A stretch of 64,000 bases of DNA from Shewanella donghaensis (GCF_007567505.1 NZ_CP041783.1:2294001-2358000), one strand, 5' to 3'. Positions 8,590-19,560 are shown, counted from the first letter of the stretch. Program-made: numbers and translations. Notes: a model not told the origin generated them from the sequence alone.

Positions 8590-9807
8590 CTAGTCACCAA
8601 AGTCATCTAACAGGATGTTCTCTTCTTCAACGCCTAAGCTTTCTAGCATGTTGATTACCGAAGAGTTCATGATTGGAGGGCCACACATGTAGAACTCACA
8701 ATCTTCCGGAGCTTTATGATCTTTAAGGTAGTTTTCTAATAATACCGTGTGGATAAAGCCAGTATAACCTGTCCAATTATCTTCAGGTAATGGATCAGAT
8801 AAGGCCACATGCCAAACAAAATTCTCATTTTCGGCAGCTAACATATCAAAATCTTCTTTATAAAAGATCTCTCTTGCTGAACGAGCGCCATACCAAAATG
8901 ACATCTTGCGGCTAGTGCGCTTACTTTTAAGTTGATCAAAAATATGCGAACGCATCGGCGCCATACCAGCACCACCACCCACGAAAACCATTTCCGCATC
9001 AGTTTCTTTGACAAAAAACTCACCAAATGGGCCCGAAATAGTTACCTTGTCACCAGCTTTTAAGTTGAAGATATACGATGACATTTGCCCTGGCGGTAAA
9101 TCATTCTTTGGCGGCGTAGCAATACGCACGTTCAACATGATTGTACCTTTTTCATCAGGGTAATTTGCCATTGAATAAGCACGTAATACATCTTCATCAA
9201 CAGTTGATACTAAACTGAATAAATCATATTTATCCCAGTCGTCACGGTATTGAGTCGGAATATCAAAATCAGCATACTTAACCACATGGGCAGGGGCTTC
9301 AATTTGAATATAACCACCGGCTTTGAAATGAACTTCTTCACCTTCAGGTACTTTAAGTAGCAACTCTTTAATAAACGTTGCTTGGTTATTATTAGAAATA
9401 ACCTCACACTGCCACTTCTTTACCCCGAAGATTTCTTCATCAACTTCTAATTCCATGTCAGTTCGCACAGCAACCTGACAGGCTAATCGACAACCTTCTT
9501 TCGCTTCTTTCTTAGTGATGTGATCAAGTTCTGTTGCCAAAATATCGCCGCCACCGGATTTCACGGTAACGCGGCATTGGCCACAGGTTCCACCACCACC
9601 ACATGCTGAAGGAATAAAAATGCTATTCCCAGCAAGCGCACCTAATAGCTTATCACCAGCAGGTGTGCGTACGTTCTTCTCAGCGTCACCATTGATACCA
9701 ATAGTCACATCACCGGTATTCACCAATTTACTTTTGGCGAATAAAATTACCAATACCAGCAAACTTACCACTATGGTAAACATGCCTATGCCAATTGCCA
9801 TTTCCAT
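8590..9807 (-). CDS. nqrF: Na+-translocating NADH:quinone reductase subunit F
   Basis: NqrF is the NADH-oxidising entry subunit of the sodium pump. Residues 1-25 form one membrane helix. A plant-type 2Fe-2S ferredoxin domain follows, with [11 protein letters not shown] and a last ligand in CRLACQ, then a ferredoxin-reductase module with FAD motif RAYSMANYP and NADH motif [12 protein letters not shown] place the start at the ATG complementary to 9805-9807 because AGAAGG precedes it by 8 nt and the product (405 aa) matches the usual length; an upstream in-frame TTG adds 11 unconserved residues. It is the last gene of the operon, 125 bp after nqrE. Confidence 0.95.
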   Translation of the reverse strand: MEMAIGIGMFTIVVSLLVLVILFAKSKLVNTGDVTIGINGDAEKNVRTPAGDKLLGALAGNSIFIPSACGGGGTCGQCRVTVKSGGGDILATELDHITKKEAKEGCRLACQVAVRTDMELEVDEEIFGVKKWQCEVISNNNQATFIKELLLKVPEGEEVHFKAGGYIQIEAPAHVVKYADFDIPTQYRDDWDKYDLFSLVSTVDEDVLRAYSMANYPDEKGTIMLNVRIATPPKNDLPPGQMSSYIFNLKAGDKVTISGPFGEFFVKETDAEMVFVGGGAGMAPMRSHIFDQLKSKRTSRKMSFWYGARSAREIFYKEDFDMLAAENENFVWHVALSDPLPEDNWTGYTGFIHTVLLENYLKDHKAPEDCEFYMCGPPIMNSSVINMLESLGVEEENILLDDFGD

Positions 9808-9932
9808 TAAATGCACCTTCTCAACAGTTGCTGATGACAAACAGTGTCATGACTCACTATTGCTAGAATCTGTGTTTCAAACATAAGCGAGCCATCTATA
9901 AGCGAGTTCAAATTAGTTAGCATTTTCACCCC

Positions 9933-10541
9933 TTACAAACTAATGCCAGCAAATGACATAAAACCTAACGCCATTAAACCAGTGGTAATAAAGGTAATGC
10001 CAATGCCTTGTAACCCTTGTGGGATGGCATGGAATTTCATTCGTTCACGAAGCCCGGCTAATAGCACAATCGCCATTGCCCAACCTACGGCGCTGCCTGC
10101 AGCAAACACCACTGACTCGCCAAGATTGTAATCGCGGTTAGCCATAAAGATAACCCCTGCAAAAATGGCGCAGTTAACGGTTAGCAGTGGTAAGAAAATA
10201 CCCAACGATTGGTACAAGGTTGGAATATATCTTTCTAAAAACATTTCCAGAATTTGCACTAAAGCGGCAATCACACCAATAAAGGTAATGAGCTGTAAGT
10301 AACTTAAGTTGAGTTCAGGTAAACCCGCCCATGCAAGTGCACCAGGAGCCAGTACATTGACATAAATAAGCTGATTTAAGGGCACCGCTAAAACCATTAC
10401 CACAATCACGGCAATACCGAGACCAAATGATGTTGATACCTTTTTAGATACAGCTAAAAACGTACACATGCCGAGGAAAAATGACAGCGCCATATTGTCG
10501 ATGAAAGCTGCTTGAATAAATAAATTTATATAATGTTCCAT
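9933..10541 (-). CDS. nqrE: Na+-translocating NADH:quinone reductase subunit E
   Basis: A polytopic membrane subunit of about 202 residues with six predicted helices. It has the near-invariant stretches [19 protein letters not shown] and [12 protein letters not shown], where a cysteine is a ligand of the membrane-embedded iron site shared with NqrD. The second ATG (complement of 10539-10541) is chosen because homologues begin MEHY and AGAGAGGA lies at good spacing; a first ATG two codons earlier overlaps the end of nqrD. It is translationally close-coupled to nqrD. Confidence 0.93.
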   Translation of the reverse strand: MEHYINLFIQAAFIDNMALSFFLGMCTFLAVSKKVSTSFGLGIAVIVVMVLAVPLNQLIYVNVLAPGALAWAGLPELNLSYLQLITFIGVIAALVQILEMFLERYIPTLYQSLGIFLPLLTVNCAIFAGVIFMANRDYNLGESVVFAAGSAVGWAMAIVLLAGLRERMKFHAIPQGLQGIGITFITTGLMALGFMSFAGISL

Positions 10542-10546
10542 CGCCA

Positions 10547-11167
10547 TTATCCTCTCTTACGCTGCACAACATTGATCGCCCAAATCATCACACCGATCAA
10601 GAAGAATGCGCTGGGTGGCAAGGTGAACATTTCATTAGCCAAGTACCAACCGCCATTCTCGATGGTAGTGAAGATTTCTTGACCAAACAAGGTTCCGCGT
10701 CCTAACAGCTCACGCACAAATGCCACACCTAATAAGATGACGCCATAACCCATGGCATTACCTAACGCATCAACCAAGGCTAGATGCGGTGGGTGTTTCA
10801 TAGCAAATGCTTCCGCTCGACCCATGATGATACAGTTGGTGATAATCAAGCTCACAAATACAGACAGCTGCTTTGATAATTCATAAGCGACATCCTGCAG
10901 CACCATATCAACGATGATGACCAAAGAAGCAATCACGGTCATTTGCGCAATAATTCGTACACTATTTGGAATAAAGCTACGAATACTGGAAATGATGACG
11001 TTAGAACACACTAATACAAACGTCACCGCCAGTGTCATAACCAATGCGGTTTGCATTGAGTTACTAACGGCCAACGCTGAACACACACCTAAAACTTGCA
11101 TGGCAACAGGGTTGTTGGCAAAAATAGGTGAGGTCAGAATTTGCTTTGTAGAGATTGTACTACTCAT
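10547..11167 (-). CDS. nqrD: Na+-translocating NADH:quinone reductase subunit D
   Basis: A 206-residue integral membrane subunit homologous to NqrE and RnfE. The conserved segments [17 protein letters not shown] and [12 protein letters not shown] are present; the cysteine in the first is an iron ligand at the NqrD/E interface. Its start codon shares a base with the nqrC stop region, showing tight coupling within the operon. Confidence 0.94.
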   Translation of the reverse strand: MSSTISTKQILTSPIFANNPVAMQVLGVCSALAVSNSMQTALVMTLAVTFVLVCSNVIISSIRSFIPNSVRIIAQMTVIASLVIIVDMVLQDVAYELSKQLSVFVSLIITNCIIMGRAEAFAMKHPPHLALVDALGNAMGYGVILLGVAFVRELLGRGTLFGQEIFTTIENGGWYLANEMFTLPPSAFFLIGVMIWAINVVQRKRG

Positions 11168-11937
11168 TATTTAGCCTCCGCAGCAGAAAAGCTGTTAAGG
11201 AAATTTTGATAACCTTCAACACCAAACCAAAACTCAACAGCGCGCTGAATACCTACACCGGTTCGGGTTGCACCACTGACGCCATCAACACCATGAACAT
11301 CACCTTCTTTAGCGCCGCCTTTGATAACCTTAATAGAGATTTTGCCATTTTCATCAAATAGCTGTTTCCCTTTCCATAAGTTAGTCCACTCGGAATCAGT
11401 CACAAAATCGGCAATACCTGGCGTTTCACCATGTTCATAGAAAATAATGTTCTCGATGGTATTCATGTCAGGCTTAACGGCTAAATAACCGTAAATCATC
11501 GACCATAGTCCTTTACCATAAATAGGCATAACCAGACTCGATAACTGACCATCAGCATTACGTACTTCAAACACGCGAATATTATCAGCACGGCTTCTGA
11601 TTTTGGCAGTATCTTTCTTAGGTTTAGATGAGGTATCAGGATTAATGGCAGCCATACGTTCATCAAAATCGAGCAAGTTGTCTTGTTCAACAAATTCACC
11701 TGAATCAAGATTTACCAATTTAGGCGTCACTCTTTGCTCAAATAACTCTCTGAAATCACCACCACTAATATCAACGTTGGCAGCACGTAAAACAAACTGC
11801 TGCACTTCATCACGCTTTTTAACCAGCTTACGTTCTTTAAGAATTTCAGCGGTACCGGTGATCATAAATGAACAGACTAAACTCAGGCTGATGATAAATA
11901 TCATCGTGCCTGCAACGGTATCTTTTTTAAAGGCCAT
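11167..11937 (-). CDS. nqrC: Na+-translocating NADH:quinone reductase subunit C, FMN-carrying
   Basis: A 256-residue subunit with one N-terminal membrane helix (about residues 9-30) and a periplasmic FMN-binding domain. The flavinylation motif DGVSGATRT places the covalent FMN on Thr224, the modification made by ApbE. The gene overlaps the end of nqrB by 11 bases. Confidence 0.95.
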   Translation of the reverse strand: MAFKKDTVAGTMIFIISLSLVCSFMITGTAEILKERKLVKKRDEVQQFVLRAANVDISGGDFRELFEQRVTPKLVNLDSGEFVEQDNLLDFDERMAAINPDTSSKPKKDTAKIRSRADNIRVFEVRNADGQLSSLVMPIYGKGLWSMIYGYLAVKPDMNTIENIIFYEHGETPGIADFVTDSEWTNLWKGKQLFDENGKISIKVIKGGAKEGDVHGVDGVSGATRTGVGIQRAVEFWFGVEGYQNFLNSFSAAEAK

Positions 11938-13144
11938 GACGTTTTAGTCTCCGTTTTATGTTGGCTTGAGCCACCAAATAATCGAATAATGGCGCCCATA
12001 AATTAGCGAATAAAATCGCCAACATGATCCCTTCAGGCAACTTCACATTCAACACTCGAATGAGTATGGTCATAAAGCCAATTAATGCACCGTAGGCATA
12101 CTTAGCGTTACGGGTGTATGAAGCGGTCACAGGATCGGTTGCCATAAACATCATACCCAGAGCAAAACCACCGGTGACTAAATGCCATGTCCACGGCATA
12201 GAGGCCATAGAGCTTTTTTCCGGGCCAACCAGATTAAACAAGATAGCGGTAGCCACCATACCAAGCATGACACCAGCAACCACTCGCCAATCAGCCACTC
12301 TGGTTAGCAACATTACGCCACCACCAATCAAGATAGCGACTGTGCTAGTTTCACCAATTGAACCTGGAGTGAAGCCCAAAAAGGCGTTCATCCATGCAGG
12401 ATCTGATAACGCGCTAATCCAGCTCACATCAGCAAACATATTCGCTCGACTTGCAGCAGCTTGCGTCAATGTCGTTGCACCAGAGAAGCCATCCGCAGCA
12501 ACAAACTGACTTAATGCGGCAACTTCTGTTGGATAAGCAAAGTAGATAAAGGCATAACCCGCTAACGCTGGATTTAAGAAGTTATATCCCATGCCACCAA
12601 ACATCTCTTTGGCAACAATGACGCCAAAACTCACCCCTACAGCGATAATCCATAACGGCGTAGAAACAGGCACGATAATAGAGAACAGTAATGCGGTGAT
12701 AAAGAAACCTTCGTGTAATTCTTGCTTGCGAACTTTGGCAAATACCACTTCCCACAGCAGACACACAAACAAAGTAGCAAGATATATAGGCACGTAATAG
12801 CTGGCGCCATAAGCAAATAAGCTGAAAAAGCCTGACTGCTCAGTTAGCTGACCAAATAAAACCGAAAACATCCCAGCTTGCCAAGTATCTGGTTGTGTAG
12901 CACCAGCAATGATGGCTATTTGAGCTTGTAAACCTAGGTTATACATACCAAAAAATATCGCAGGTAGCAGACACATACCGACAATATGCATAGTACGCTT
13001 AACATCAATTGCATCACGAACATGCACTTTACCTTTGGTACTTCGACCACGGGCGATCCATAACGATCGCAAGTAGCTTTTCATCGAGTGACCATGAGCG
13101 TAATAACGCTCTTGCTTACTCGGTTTTTTCTGTTCCTGGCTCAT
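11927..13144 (-). CDS. nqrB: Na+-translocating NADH:quinone reductase subunit B, FMN-carrying
   Basis: A 405-residue polytopic subunit of the NqrB/RnfD family that forms the sodium-translocating core and binds riboflavin, covalent FMN and quinone. The motif DGFSGATTLT predicts FMN on Thr224. The N-terminal cytoplasmic segment before the first helix (about 50 residues) is typical. The ATG overlaps the TAA stop of nqrA by one base. Confidence 0.95.
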   Translation of the reverse strand: MSQEQKKPSKQERYYAHGHSMKSYLRSLWIARGRSTKGKVHVRDAIDVKRTMHIVGMCLLPAIFFGMYNLGLQAQIAIIAGATQPDTWQAGMFSVLFGQLTEQSGFFSLFAYGASYYVPIYLATLFVCLLWEVVFAKVRKQELHEGFFITALLFSIIVPVSTPLWIIAVGVSFGVIVAKEMFGGMGYNFLNPALAGYAFIYFAYPTEVAALSQFVAADGFSGATTLTQAAASRANMFADVSWISALSDPAWMNAFLGFTPGSIGETSTVAILIGGGVMLLTRVADWRVVAGVMLGMVATAILFNLVGPEKSSMASMPWTWHLVTGGFALGMMFMATDPVTASYTRNAKYAYGALIGFMTILIRVLNVKLPEGIMLAILFANLWAPLFDYLVAQANIKRRLKRHGL

Positions 13145-14505
13145 TAACCTTCCCTCTCAATGATATCTAGGCAAGCACGTAACTCTTTACCAAAGTCATA
13201 CTTACCAGGACAAACAAAGGTACAAAGTGCTAAATCTTCTTCATCTAACTCTAAAGCGCCAAGTAGTTGGGCTTCATCAGTGTCTCTGACGACTAAATCT
13301 CTCACCAATAATGTCGGTAAAATATCTAATGGCATCACACGCGCTAGCTGACCAAAAGCCATCATTGCGCGAGGAGAACCTCCCGCATGAGTGGTAAAAT
13401 CAAACAGTTTTTTAGTGCGGCTAAAGCCTGACATCATAATGCCAGTCAGTGAGAATCTATCTTTATTACGACGCACCCAAGGCAACAATTCATGGCGAGC
13501 ATTTTCAGTTAACACACTCACTTGTGAATGATAACGGCCTAAATAGTTATAAACACCAATGGCGGTGTGACCGGATAAAATTGAACCGGACACCACTCGC
13601 GAGTGAATATCTTTAATTTCATTATCAACCAGTTCGCCTAAGTCTGCGCCAAGTTGAGTACGCAGCAACCTTGGTTTAATCACGTTCGGGCCAGCAAGTG
13701 ACACAACCCGTTCATTAAACAATTCTCCAGTCTCAAACAGCTTGCCAAAAGCAATGACATCTTGATAACCGATATGCCAAACGACGCGTTCAATACTGAC
13801 AGGATGAAGCAAATGAATATGCGTACCCACTAATCCTGCAGGGTGAACACCGCCAAACTGATGAGAATCAACTTGTTCAATATCATGTCCTGGTAACGCT
13901 TCACCTTCGTCATGACACAACATCACCTTGCCATCAGTAAGACGAGTTAATACTTGTAAACCAGTAGCGAAAGCTTGCTGATGTTCAGCAATAATAACTC
14001 TTGGTTCTGCTGCAAGTGGATTACTATCCATTGCCGTCACAAATATTGCAGAAGGAGTAGATTCTATTGCAGGAATTCTTGAAAAAGGACGAGTGCGTAA
14101 AGCAGTCCACAAACCACTATCAATCAAATTCTTTTTGACTGTTTCGCGAGCCACAGACATTACATTCTCAGAAGTGTCGAAACGTACCGCTTCGTCTCCC
14201 TCACAACGAATGACTACAGACAATAGCAAACGCTTTTCACCACGATTAATCGCGATAACTTCGCCGCTTGCTGGAGCAGTAAAAAATACGCCCGGTGTTT
14301 TCTTATCTTGAAAAAGCGCTTGGCCTTTTTTGACGAAATCACCCTCTTCAACCAGCATAGTGGGTTTTAAACCAACATATTCTTCACCAAGTACGGCGAC
14401 TCTGGTTGGTTTAGTAGCAGATTCGATGACTTGTTGGGGTTCTCCCACGATAGGCACATCAAGGCCTCTCTTAATTGTTATAACCTGATTTGAGGATCCA
14501 GCCAT
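13144..14505 (-). CDS. nqrA: Na+-translocating NADH:quinone reductase subunit A
   Basis: The first gene of the operon encodes a 453-residue cytoplasmic-side subunit without membrane helices, implicated in quinone binding. It has the family N-terminus [13 protein letters not shown] and the segments [16 protein letters not shown] and [12 protein letters not shown]. About seven extra residues precede the usual start, but no better start codon is visible, and AAAGG stands 9 nt upstream. Confidence 0.95.
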   Translation of the reverse strand: MAGSSNQVITIKRGLDVPIVGEPQQVIESATKPTRVAVLGEEYVGLKPTMLVEEGDFVKKGQALFQDKKTPGVFFTAPASGEVIAINRGEKRLLLSVVIRCEGDEAVRFDTSENVMSVARETVKKNLIDSGLWTALRTRPFSRIPAIESTPSAIFVTAMDSNPLAAEPRVIIAEHQQAFATGLQVLTRLTDGKVMLCHDEGEALPGHDIEQVDSHQFGGVHPAGLVGTHIHLLHPVSIERVVWHIGYQDVIAFGKLFETGELFNERVVSLAGPNVIKPRLLRTQLGADLGELVDNEIKDIHSRVVSGSILSGHTAIGVYNYLGRYHSQVSVLTENARHELLPWVRRNKDRFSLTGIMMSGFSRTKKLFDFTTHAGGSPRAMMAFGQLARVMPLDILPTLLVRDLVVRDTDEAQLLGALELDEEDLALCTFVCPGKYDFGKELRACLDIIEREG

Positions 14506-15035
14506 TACTTGTAACCTTTAAAATTCAGATACCACATAATAAATAGATTTGTGAGCCAAATCCGCTATTGAAGTCACACCTTTAAAAAATATTGTGAAAT
14601 AAATGTACAGATAAACCATTGCATTACTGAAAAACTTGAACTAAGTCCGGCATTAAATTTCAATAATGAAAGTTAAAAACGAACAAAAAACACATTAACG
14701 ACAAAAAATACATCACACCTAGCATATTAACCTTAAACCAACATAGACACTGTTCACAAAAAACTCAACCAAACAATGAATAGCAATGACATGAATTAAA
14801 AAAGAAGATGTTAATGGCAGAGTGTAGCAAATTGATGAATGTTAATATTTAGCAGGAGATATAAAAAATAATAAAAATGGCCGGAATTGTTATTCCAGCC
14901 ATGTAATAAAATCAATACAATTTAACGTGAGTAGTTATACCTAAAGATTTGATGAAATGCTTATGCCTATGAGAATCAAATAAAGATTTTTACCATAGCT
15001 CTTCAAATTGTTAGCTGAAGCCAAGGTTTGATAAA
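14506..15035. promoter_or_regulatory. nqr promoter region and cobA 3' region
   Basis: This 530-bp A+T-rich gap has no credible gene on either strand. The nqrA-proximal part must hold the operon promoter, and the cobA terminator lies at its far end. No operator could be named with confidence. Confidence 0.55.
14866..14902 (-). terminator. Probable terminator of cobA
   Basis: An 11-bp stem with one mismatch (14877-14887 with 14892-14902) around tgtt is followed, on the minus strand, by an A/T run rich in T. It lies about 130 nt after the cobA stop codon. Confidence 0.6.
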
Positions 15036-15869
15036 CTAAAGGCTAGATCCAGTAGTTTGGGAGTATGTGTAAACGTTCTTATCTGCTTCAGGCATTTCAA
15101 CTGGATTAAACCAGTTCAACGAATCAGCTAGGGTTACCACCTCACCAATAATCATCAATGCAGGCATTTGCAAAGCAGGATCTGCTGCAAGTTGGGATAA
15201 TTCACTTAACTTACCAATAAATCGTTGTTGTGATGAAGTCGTCGCCTTGGAAACAATAGCAACAGGCGTATCACCGTGGCGGCCATTACTCATTAATCCA
15301 TCACGAATAATCTCAGCATTCAAAATGCCCATATAAACCACTAAGGTGTTATTAGGATTAGCATAACCTTGCCAGTCCATCGGGCGACTTTGTAATTGGC
15401 AATGGCCAGTAATAAACGTCACCCCTTGGGCAAAGTCTCGATGTGTTAGTGGGATACCAGCATAAGCTGCGGTGCCGCTTGCAGCGGTGATGCCAGGGAC
15501 AACTTCGAAAGCAACACCTGTTTCAGCCAGAGTTTGCAGTTCTTCACCGCCACGGCCAAAAATAAATGGGTCACCACCTTTAAGGCGTACCACGTTTTTG
15601 CGAGTGTAAGCTTTAGTCACCAGTAACTGATTAATTTCATCTTGTGCAGCGCTATGCTTACCAGCGCGCTTACCTACGGCAATTTTCTCGGCGCTTTGTG
15701 GGATTAAATCTAATATGTCTTGGCTAACAAGGGCATCATAAAGTACAGCATCAGCTTGTTTAAGCACGCGATAAGCTTTGAGGGTGAGAAGTTCTACATC
15801 CCCAGGCCCCGCACCAACAATCCATACTTTACCTTTGGCCTCTTGACCCGGTATTGAAACCAATTCCAT
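15036..15869 (-). CDS. cobA: Uroporphyrinogen-III C-methyltransferase
   Basis: SUMT methylates uroporphyrinogen III twice to give precorrin-2, on the route to sirohaem and cobalamin. The signatures WIVGAGPGDVELLTLKA (N-terminal SAM site), RLKGGDPFIFGRGGEE and PGITAASGTAAYAGIPLTHR are all present. This is the stand-alone form, without the CysG dehydrogenase/chelatase domain. The ATG complementary to 15867-15869 (277 aa) is preferred; a GTG five codons upstream is possible. The sirohaem enzyme CysI is encoded about 5 kb away. Confidence 0.92.
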   Translation of the reverse strand: MELVSIPGQEAKGKVWIVGAGPGDVELLTLKAYRVLKQADAVLYDALVSQDILDLIPQSAEKIAVGKRAGKHSAAQDEINQLLVTKAYTRKNVVRLKGGDPFIFGRGGEELQTLAETGVAFEVVPGITAASGTAAYAGIPLTHRDFAQGVTFITGHCQLQSRPMDWQGYANPNNTLVVYMGILNAEIIRDGLMSNGRHGDTPVAIVSKATTSSQQRFIGKLSELSQLAADPALQMPALMIIGEVVTLADSLNWFNPVEMPEADKNVYTYSQTTGSSL

Positions 15870-16109
15870 TACCCAAAACCCCACTTTATTTGATTAGCAT
15901 CAAATATAGCGGTTTATATATTCCATATATAATAGATATTACTTAGCTTTTATTCTATTTAGTTATATAGATTTAGTTTGAAGCGATTTTTATTAACCCT
16001 GTTTAGCTCAAAAATAGCTAAATGTAGACAAGATAAAGCTAAGTTATTAAATTCATTCCCCATCTGTAACCAGGGTGTTAATCTACACAAAAATATACGG
16101 GAAGAGATA

Positions 16110-17009
16110 ATGATGAAACAGTGGCTTCAAATATTCTTAACAGCAGGATTGTTCATAGGGGTAAATCAACACGTTTTAGCTGAAGACTCACTAGTAGATC
16201 AGCGTGTTGAAGATGAACTTAAAACTGCTGACCAACGTTTTGTGATTACCCCGCATAAAGTCAATTATATATTGCCATACACTTATAACGACAGCCCAAA
16301 TGTTGATCCTTATATAACGCTTTCTAAAGATGAAAATGCTGAAGAAGTCATCGATAACGCTGAAGCAAAATTTCAAATAAGCTTTAAATTTCCACTTTGG
16401 TATAACGTTTTTGGCGATAATGGCCACCTCTACTTTGCCTATACCAACCAGTCTTACTGGCAAGTCTACAACAAAGAAATTTCCTCACCATTTAGAGAAA
16501 CTAATCATGAACCAGAAATGTTCATGTTGTTTAACAATGATTGGGAAGTGGCAGGTTTAAGAAATTCATTTTGGGGTGTAGGTGCAGTTCATCAATCTAA
16601 CGGCAAGTCAGGTTCACTTTCACGCAGTTGGAATAGACTTTACGGCACGATGGTTTTTGATAGAGGTCCTTTCGCATTAGGCCTTAAAGCGTGGTGGAGA
16701 ATACCAGAAGATGAGAAAGAAACACCTGACTCACCTGAGGGAGATGACAATCCCGATATTGAAGATTATATGGGTAACTTTGAAGTGACTGCGGCTTATG
16801 GGCTTGATGAGCACATGTTTACCCTAATGGCCCGTAATAATTTACAAAATCCCAATAAAGGCTCCATTGAGTTTACTTGGAGTTACCCGATATTAGGCAA
16901 TTTACGTTTATATACGCAATACTTTAATGGTTATGGCGAAAGCATGATTGATTATAATCATCATAATCAGCGCATTGGTATCGGTGTTTCTATCGGCGAT
17001 ATTCTGTAA
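16110..17009 (+). CDS. pldA: Outer membrane phospholipase A (OMPLA)
   Basis: A 299-residue outer-membrane beta-barrel that hydrolyses phospholipids which reach the outer leaflet. The signal peptide ends at HVLAE. The catalytic core is readable in GAVHQSNGKSGSLSRSWNR, with the His-x-Ser pair and the downstream Asn of the Ser-His-Asn triad. The ATG at 16110 follows GGAAGAG and gives a clean signal peptide; an in-frame TTG at 15978 would add 44 residues ahead of it and is rejected. The Ca2+-dependent dimer is known for the family. Confidence 0.92.
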   Translation: MMKQWLQIFLTAGLFIGVNQHVLAEDSLVDQRVEDELKTADQRFVITPHKVNYILPYTYNDSPNVDPYITLSKDENAEEVIDNAEAKFQISFKFPLWYNVFGDNGHLYFAYTNQSYWQVYNKEISSPFRETNHEPEMFMLFNNDWEVAGLRNSFWGVGAVHQSNGKSGSLSRSWNRLYGTMVFDRGPFALGLKAWWRIPEDEKETPDSPEGDDNPDIEDYMGNFEVTAAYGLDEHMFTLMARNNLQNPNKGSIEFTWSYPILGNLRLYTQYFNGYGESMIDYNHHNQRIGIGVSIGDIL

Positions 17010-17028
17010 ATTAATTTAAACGAATAAT

Positions 17029-17061
17029 AAAAAGGTGAGCCAATTGGCTCACCTTTTTTAT
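17029..17061 (+). terminator. Rho-independent terminator of pldA
   Basis: A strong hairpin with aaaaaggtgagcc paired to ggctcaccttttt around a short central palindrome, followed by T residues, ends about 20 nt after the pldA stop codon. Its symmetry would also stop minus-strand transcription. Confidence 0.88.
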
Positions 17062-17116
17062 CACTTAAACTATTCTATCCGTGCAAAACGAAAACAAAAC
17101 TAAAATAAGCCTAGGC

Positions 17117-18838
17117 CTATTTCGCTTTTGAATGACCGCGGGTAGAAATTGAAATACCTTTGTCAGTAATATCGAAGTTAAGCTGCATACGCATATCATA
17201 ATCTTTCAACATTTCTAGCTCTTCTGGTACTTCCTCACCACTGTCTTCTATCAATTTGAATACTGGCGTCAGTACTTTTTGATAGTCGATAGACATGCTC
17301 GTTAATCCATTCGCAACCAGTGGCTCTTTAGCCAGCTCATTAGCTAAATCTTCACCTTTATCGCCGCTATAGATAACAATGTGATGATCTTTGATTGCCA
17401 TTTTTGCAGAAATCCCCATAGAAGGAGGTAGCATCAATAATGGAGACACATCAATAGGGTCACCATTCTTCTCAAGTTGAACTTGTGCTAACTGAGGCAC
17501 AAATGGTTTCACCATATTCAATAGCATTTCAGGGTTTTCAGCAGATAAACTAATGAGTGCATCTAAATGCTTAAACCCTGGCTCACCATTCTCATCTGTG
17601 AGTGAGAAATCGATAATCGTTGCACTCATGCCTTTAACGCCATTAGCCATTCCCGTCATCATCCCTAGCATTGCCGGGTTTTGACCGCTAATTTCATATT
17701 GCATTTGCGCTAATGCTTCACACTGATAACTCGGTGTTTGCAGATCCTGCCACACTTCAGTTAATGCTGGCGCAAGTTGCGCGACATCAATGCCAAAAGC
17801 TAAAGACATCGCATTGTCAGTTAGACCATTGCTGAAACTAGGGATAAAGCCGCGCATCTTATTAAATGCACCTAGTATCACTTGGTTTTTAGACTCAATC
17901 ACGACTTCAGCGTCAAATTTTGCTTCTTGGCGCGTCACATCGAATGATTTTAAGCCCATCACTGTGCGAGGCCAATTTGATGCAATAGAACTGAGTTCAC
18001 TTTGGCATTCTGCTGTTTTAAATTCAGCAAAAGGATCGCTACCAGAGCCATCTAATTCGCCTAACTTAGCTAATTGTTTAGCCAGCATATTGCCATCAGA
18101 TGACGTTAAACCTTTAACCAGTTCCACATGATTGATAAAACTCACACTGTCACTTAAGAACCCGTGAGAAGTGGTAATATCAGCAATAATACCGCTATCA
18201 CTAATCGGGTTATCGACTTTGGTTAGCCCTAATGCTGTTTCTAATAATTCTGGCTTATTGAATGAAGTATTTAAGGTTACTGTTAACCAGCCATTTTTCT
18301 GAGCAACCACTAAATCAATTGATTCATCGTCCTCAATCAATGAGTAAGCGCGATATTCTAATCCTTTAATGGTTTCACTCTTGTAAGATAAGCCACTTTC
18401 TTCAGTCGCTTTATCCAGAACATTCCAAATAGCTTGTTCATCGGCTACTTGTACTTTAAATACCGGTAGCGCCCCTAAGGTGTAGGTATAAGACTGAATA
18501 TTGGCATCTAGGCCAAAGGTTTTCAAAAAAACATCTGGATTTTCAAAGCTGACTAAATAACTTTTATAGAGACTAACAAAAAAACGTTCTTGTTCACTGT
18601 CATATGAACCCGCTTGCTCAAGCTGCTCAAGTTGAGCGGCTGTATTTTGCCCCATTGGCATTGAGTACAAATAATCCTCTAAAGGAAATGGTTCAAACTG
18701 CCCTGAAAAAAGTAAGGTGTCAGCGGGGATATACGCTAGCATTTCGTTGTCAGCAATGTCTGCATCATCATTACTCGATAGCATATATGCGCCTGCACCA
18801 GCTGCGACGATTGCCACTGCTATAGCCAGTTTTTTCAT
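17117..18838 (-). CDS. Exported protein of unknown function, 573 residues
   Basis: I do not recognise a specific function. The start at the ATG complementary to 18836-18838 follows GGAG at good spacing and gives an N-terminal hydrophobic segment (MKKLAIAVAIVAAGAGAYML) that is a signal peptide or membrane anchor. An in-frame codon 14 residues earlier is less likely. The body is acidic, with AYIPADTLLFSGQFEPFPLEDYL near the N-terminus, and seems to be two alpha/beta repeats of the kind seen in large periplasmic proteins of marine Gammaproteobacteria. It stands as a single-gene unit between pldA and the cys genes. Function cannot be assigned. Confidence 0.75.
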   Translation of the reverse strand: MKKLAIAVAIVAAGAGAYMLSSNDDADIADNEMLAYIPADTLLFSGQFEPFPLEDYLYSMPMGQNTAAQLEQLEQAGSYDSEQERFFVSLYKSYLVSFENPDVFLKTFGLDANIQSYTYTLGALPVFKVQVADEQAIWNVLDKATEESGLSYKSETIKGLEYRAYSLIEDDESIDLVVAQKNGWLTVTLNTSFNKPELLETALGLTKVDNPISDSGIIADITTSHGFLSDSVSFINHVELVKGLTSSDGNMLAKQLAKLGELDGSGSDPFAEFKTAECQSELSSIASNWPRTVMGLKSFDVTRQEAKFDAEVVIESKNQVILGAFNKMRGFIPSFSNGLTDNAMSLAFGIDVAQLAPALTEVWQDLQTPSYQCEALAQMQYEISGQNPAMLGMMTGMANGVKGMSATIIDFSLTDENGEPGFKHLDALISLSAENPEMLLNMVKPFVPQLAQVQLEKNGDPIDVSPLLMLPPSMGISAKMAIKDHHIVIYSGDKGEDLANELAKEPLVANGLTSMSIDYQKVLTPVFKLIEDSGEEVPEELEMLKDYDMRMQLNFDITDKGISISTRGHSKAK

Positions 18839-19560
18839 TATTCGTGCTCCATAATTCACATGTAAGTTATAACAAGTCACTCTTCCTTGAGAGTAAATGG
18901 TTAGTTGAATGCTTATAACAAACCCATAGCCTCTAACTAGCTATGAGCTGATAGATTTTAATATTGGGTAAGCATCGCAATAATTTAGCATACTTTTCAT
19001 CGACAAATAATATCCATCAATGACAAACCACTGGAATTAAACAAATATTAACAACGAGGAAGCGAAGTATTAACGCGTTTTTTAGAGTACTTGAAAAGAG
19101 GACGATTGCAGAAAGCGACTACAGGGGAAGGTTTCTCGATTGGCCACATTTAAGGCCAACCGAGATAACCAAAGATTATGCTTACGCTAGCAAGCCAATC
19201 ACTAACACTCGTATATACGAGCGAGGCTTTGGAGGTACGTGGCGTGCAAAAACATGCCTAAAGTGTCAACAAAACCATCTACGGGAACTTCTTAATCTAG
19301 ACTATAAAATTAATTATTGCCTAAGTTTTTAGTCGATTTTAGTGAAAAAATACAACATCTATCAATATCAGTCATTGGACTTAATACTTTGGTCGAATGA
19401 ATATTCACAGCCCAATAATAAGCGTTCAAATTATCAACAATTTAGAATAACGATGAGTCACAAGGTTACGTTTTTCTCAATGCTGAGCCTTTCGTTAAGC
19501 AAAAAATATCAGCCTCATTGGACTGATATGTTTATAACCAAATGACTAACCTGCAATTAG
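18839..19560. other. 722-bp gap with short palindromes, no supported gene
   Basis: An open frame at 19342-19545 (GTG start, 67 residues) has no ribosome site and no recognisable family, and is not accepted. The segment 19081-19290 is richer in G+C than its flanks. It contains a near-perfect inverted repeat at 19135-19144/19155-19164 and a perfect 14-bp palindrome ctcgtatatacgag at 19208-19221. It may be a small repeated or decayed element. The cysH end lies at the right border. Confidence 0.45.

Noticed and set aside
12114-12509. 131-residue frame opposite nqrB
   Set aside because: A shadow of the nqrB coding sequence on the other strand.
15978-16109. 44-residue N-terminal extension of PldA from an upstream TTG
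   Set aside because: It would place an unrelated peptide before a clear signal peptide; the ATG at 16110 has a good ribosome site.
19342-19545. 67-residue open frame
   Set aside because: GTG start, no ribosome-binding site, no family resemblance and an isolated A+T-rich setting.
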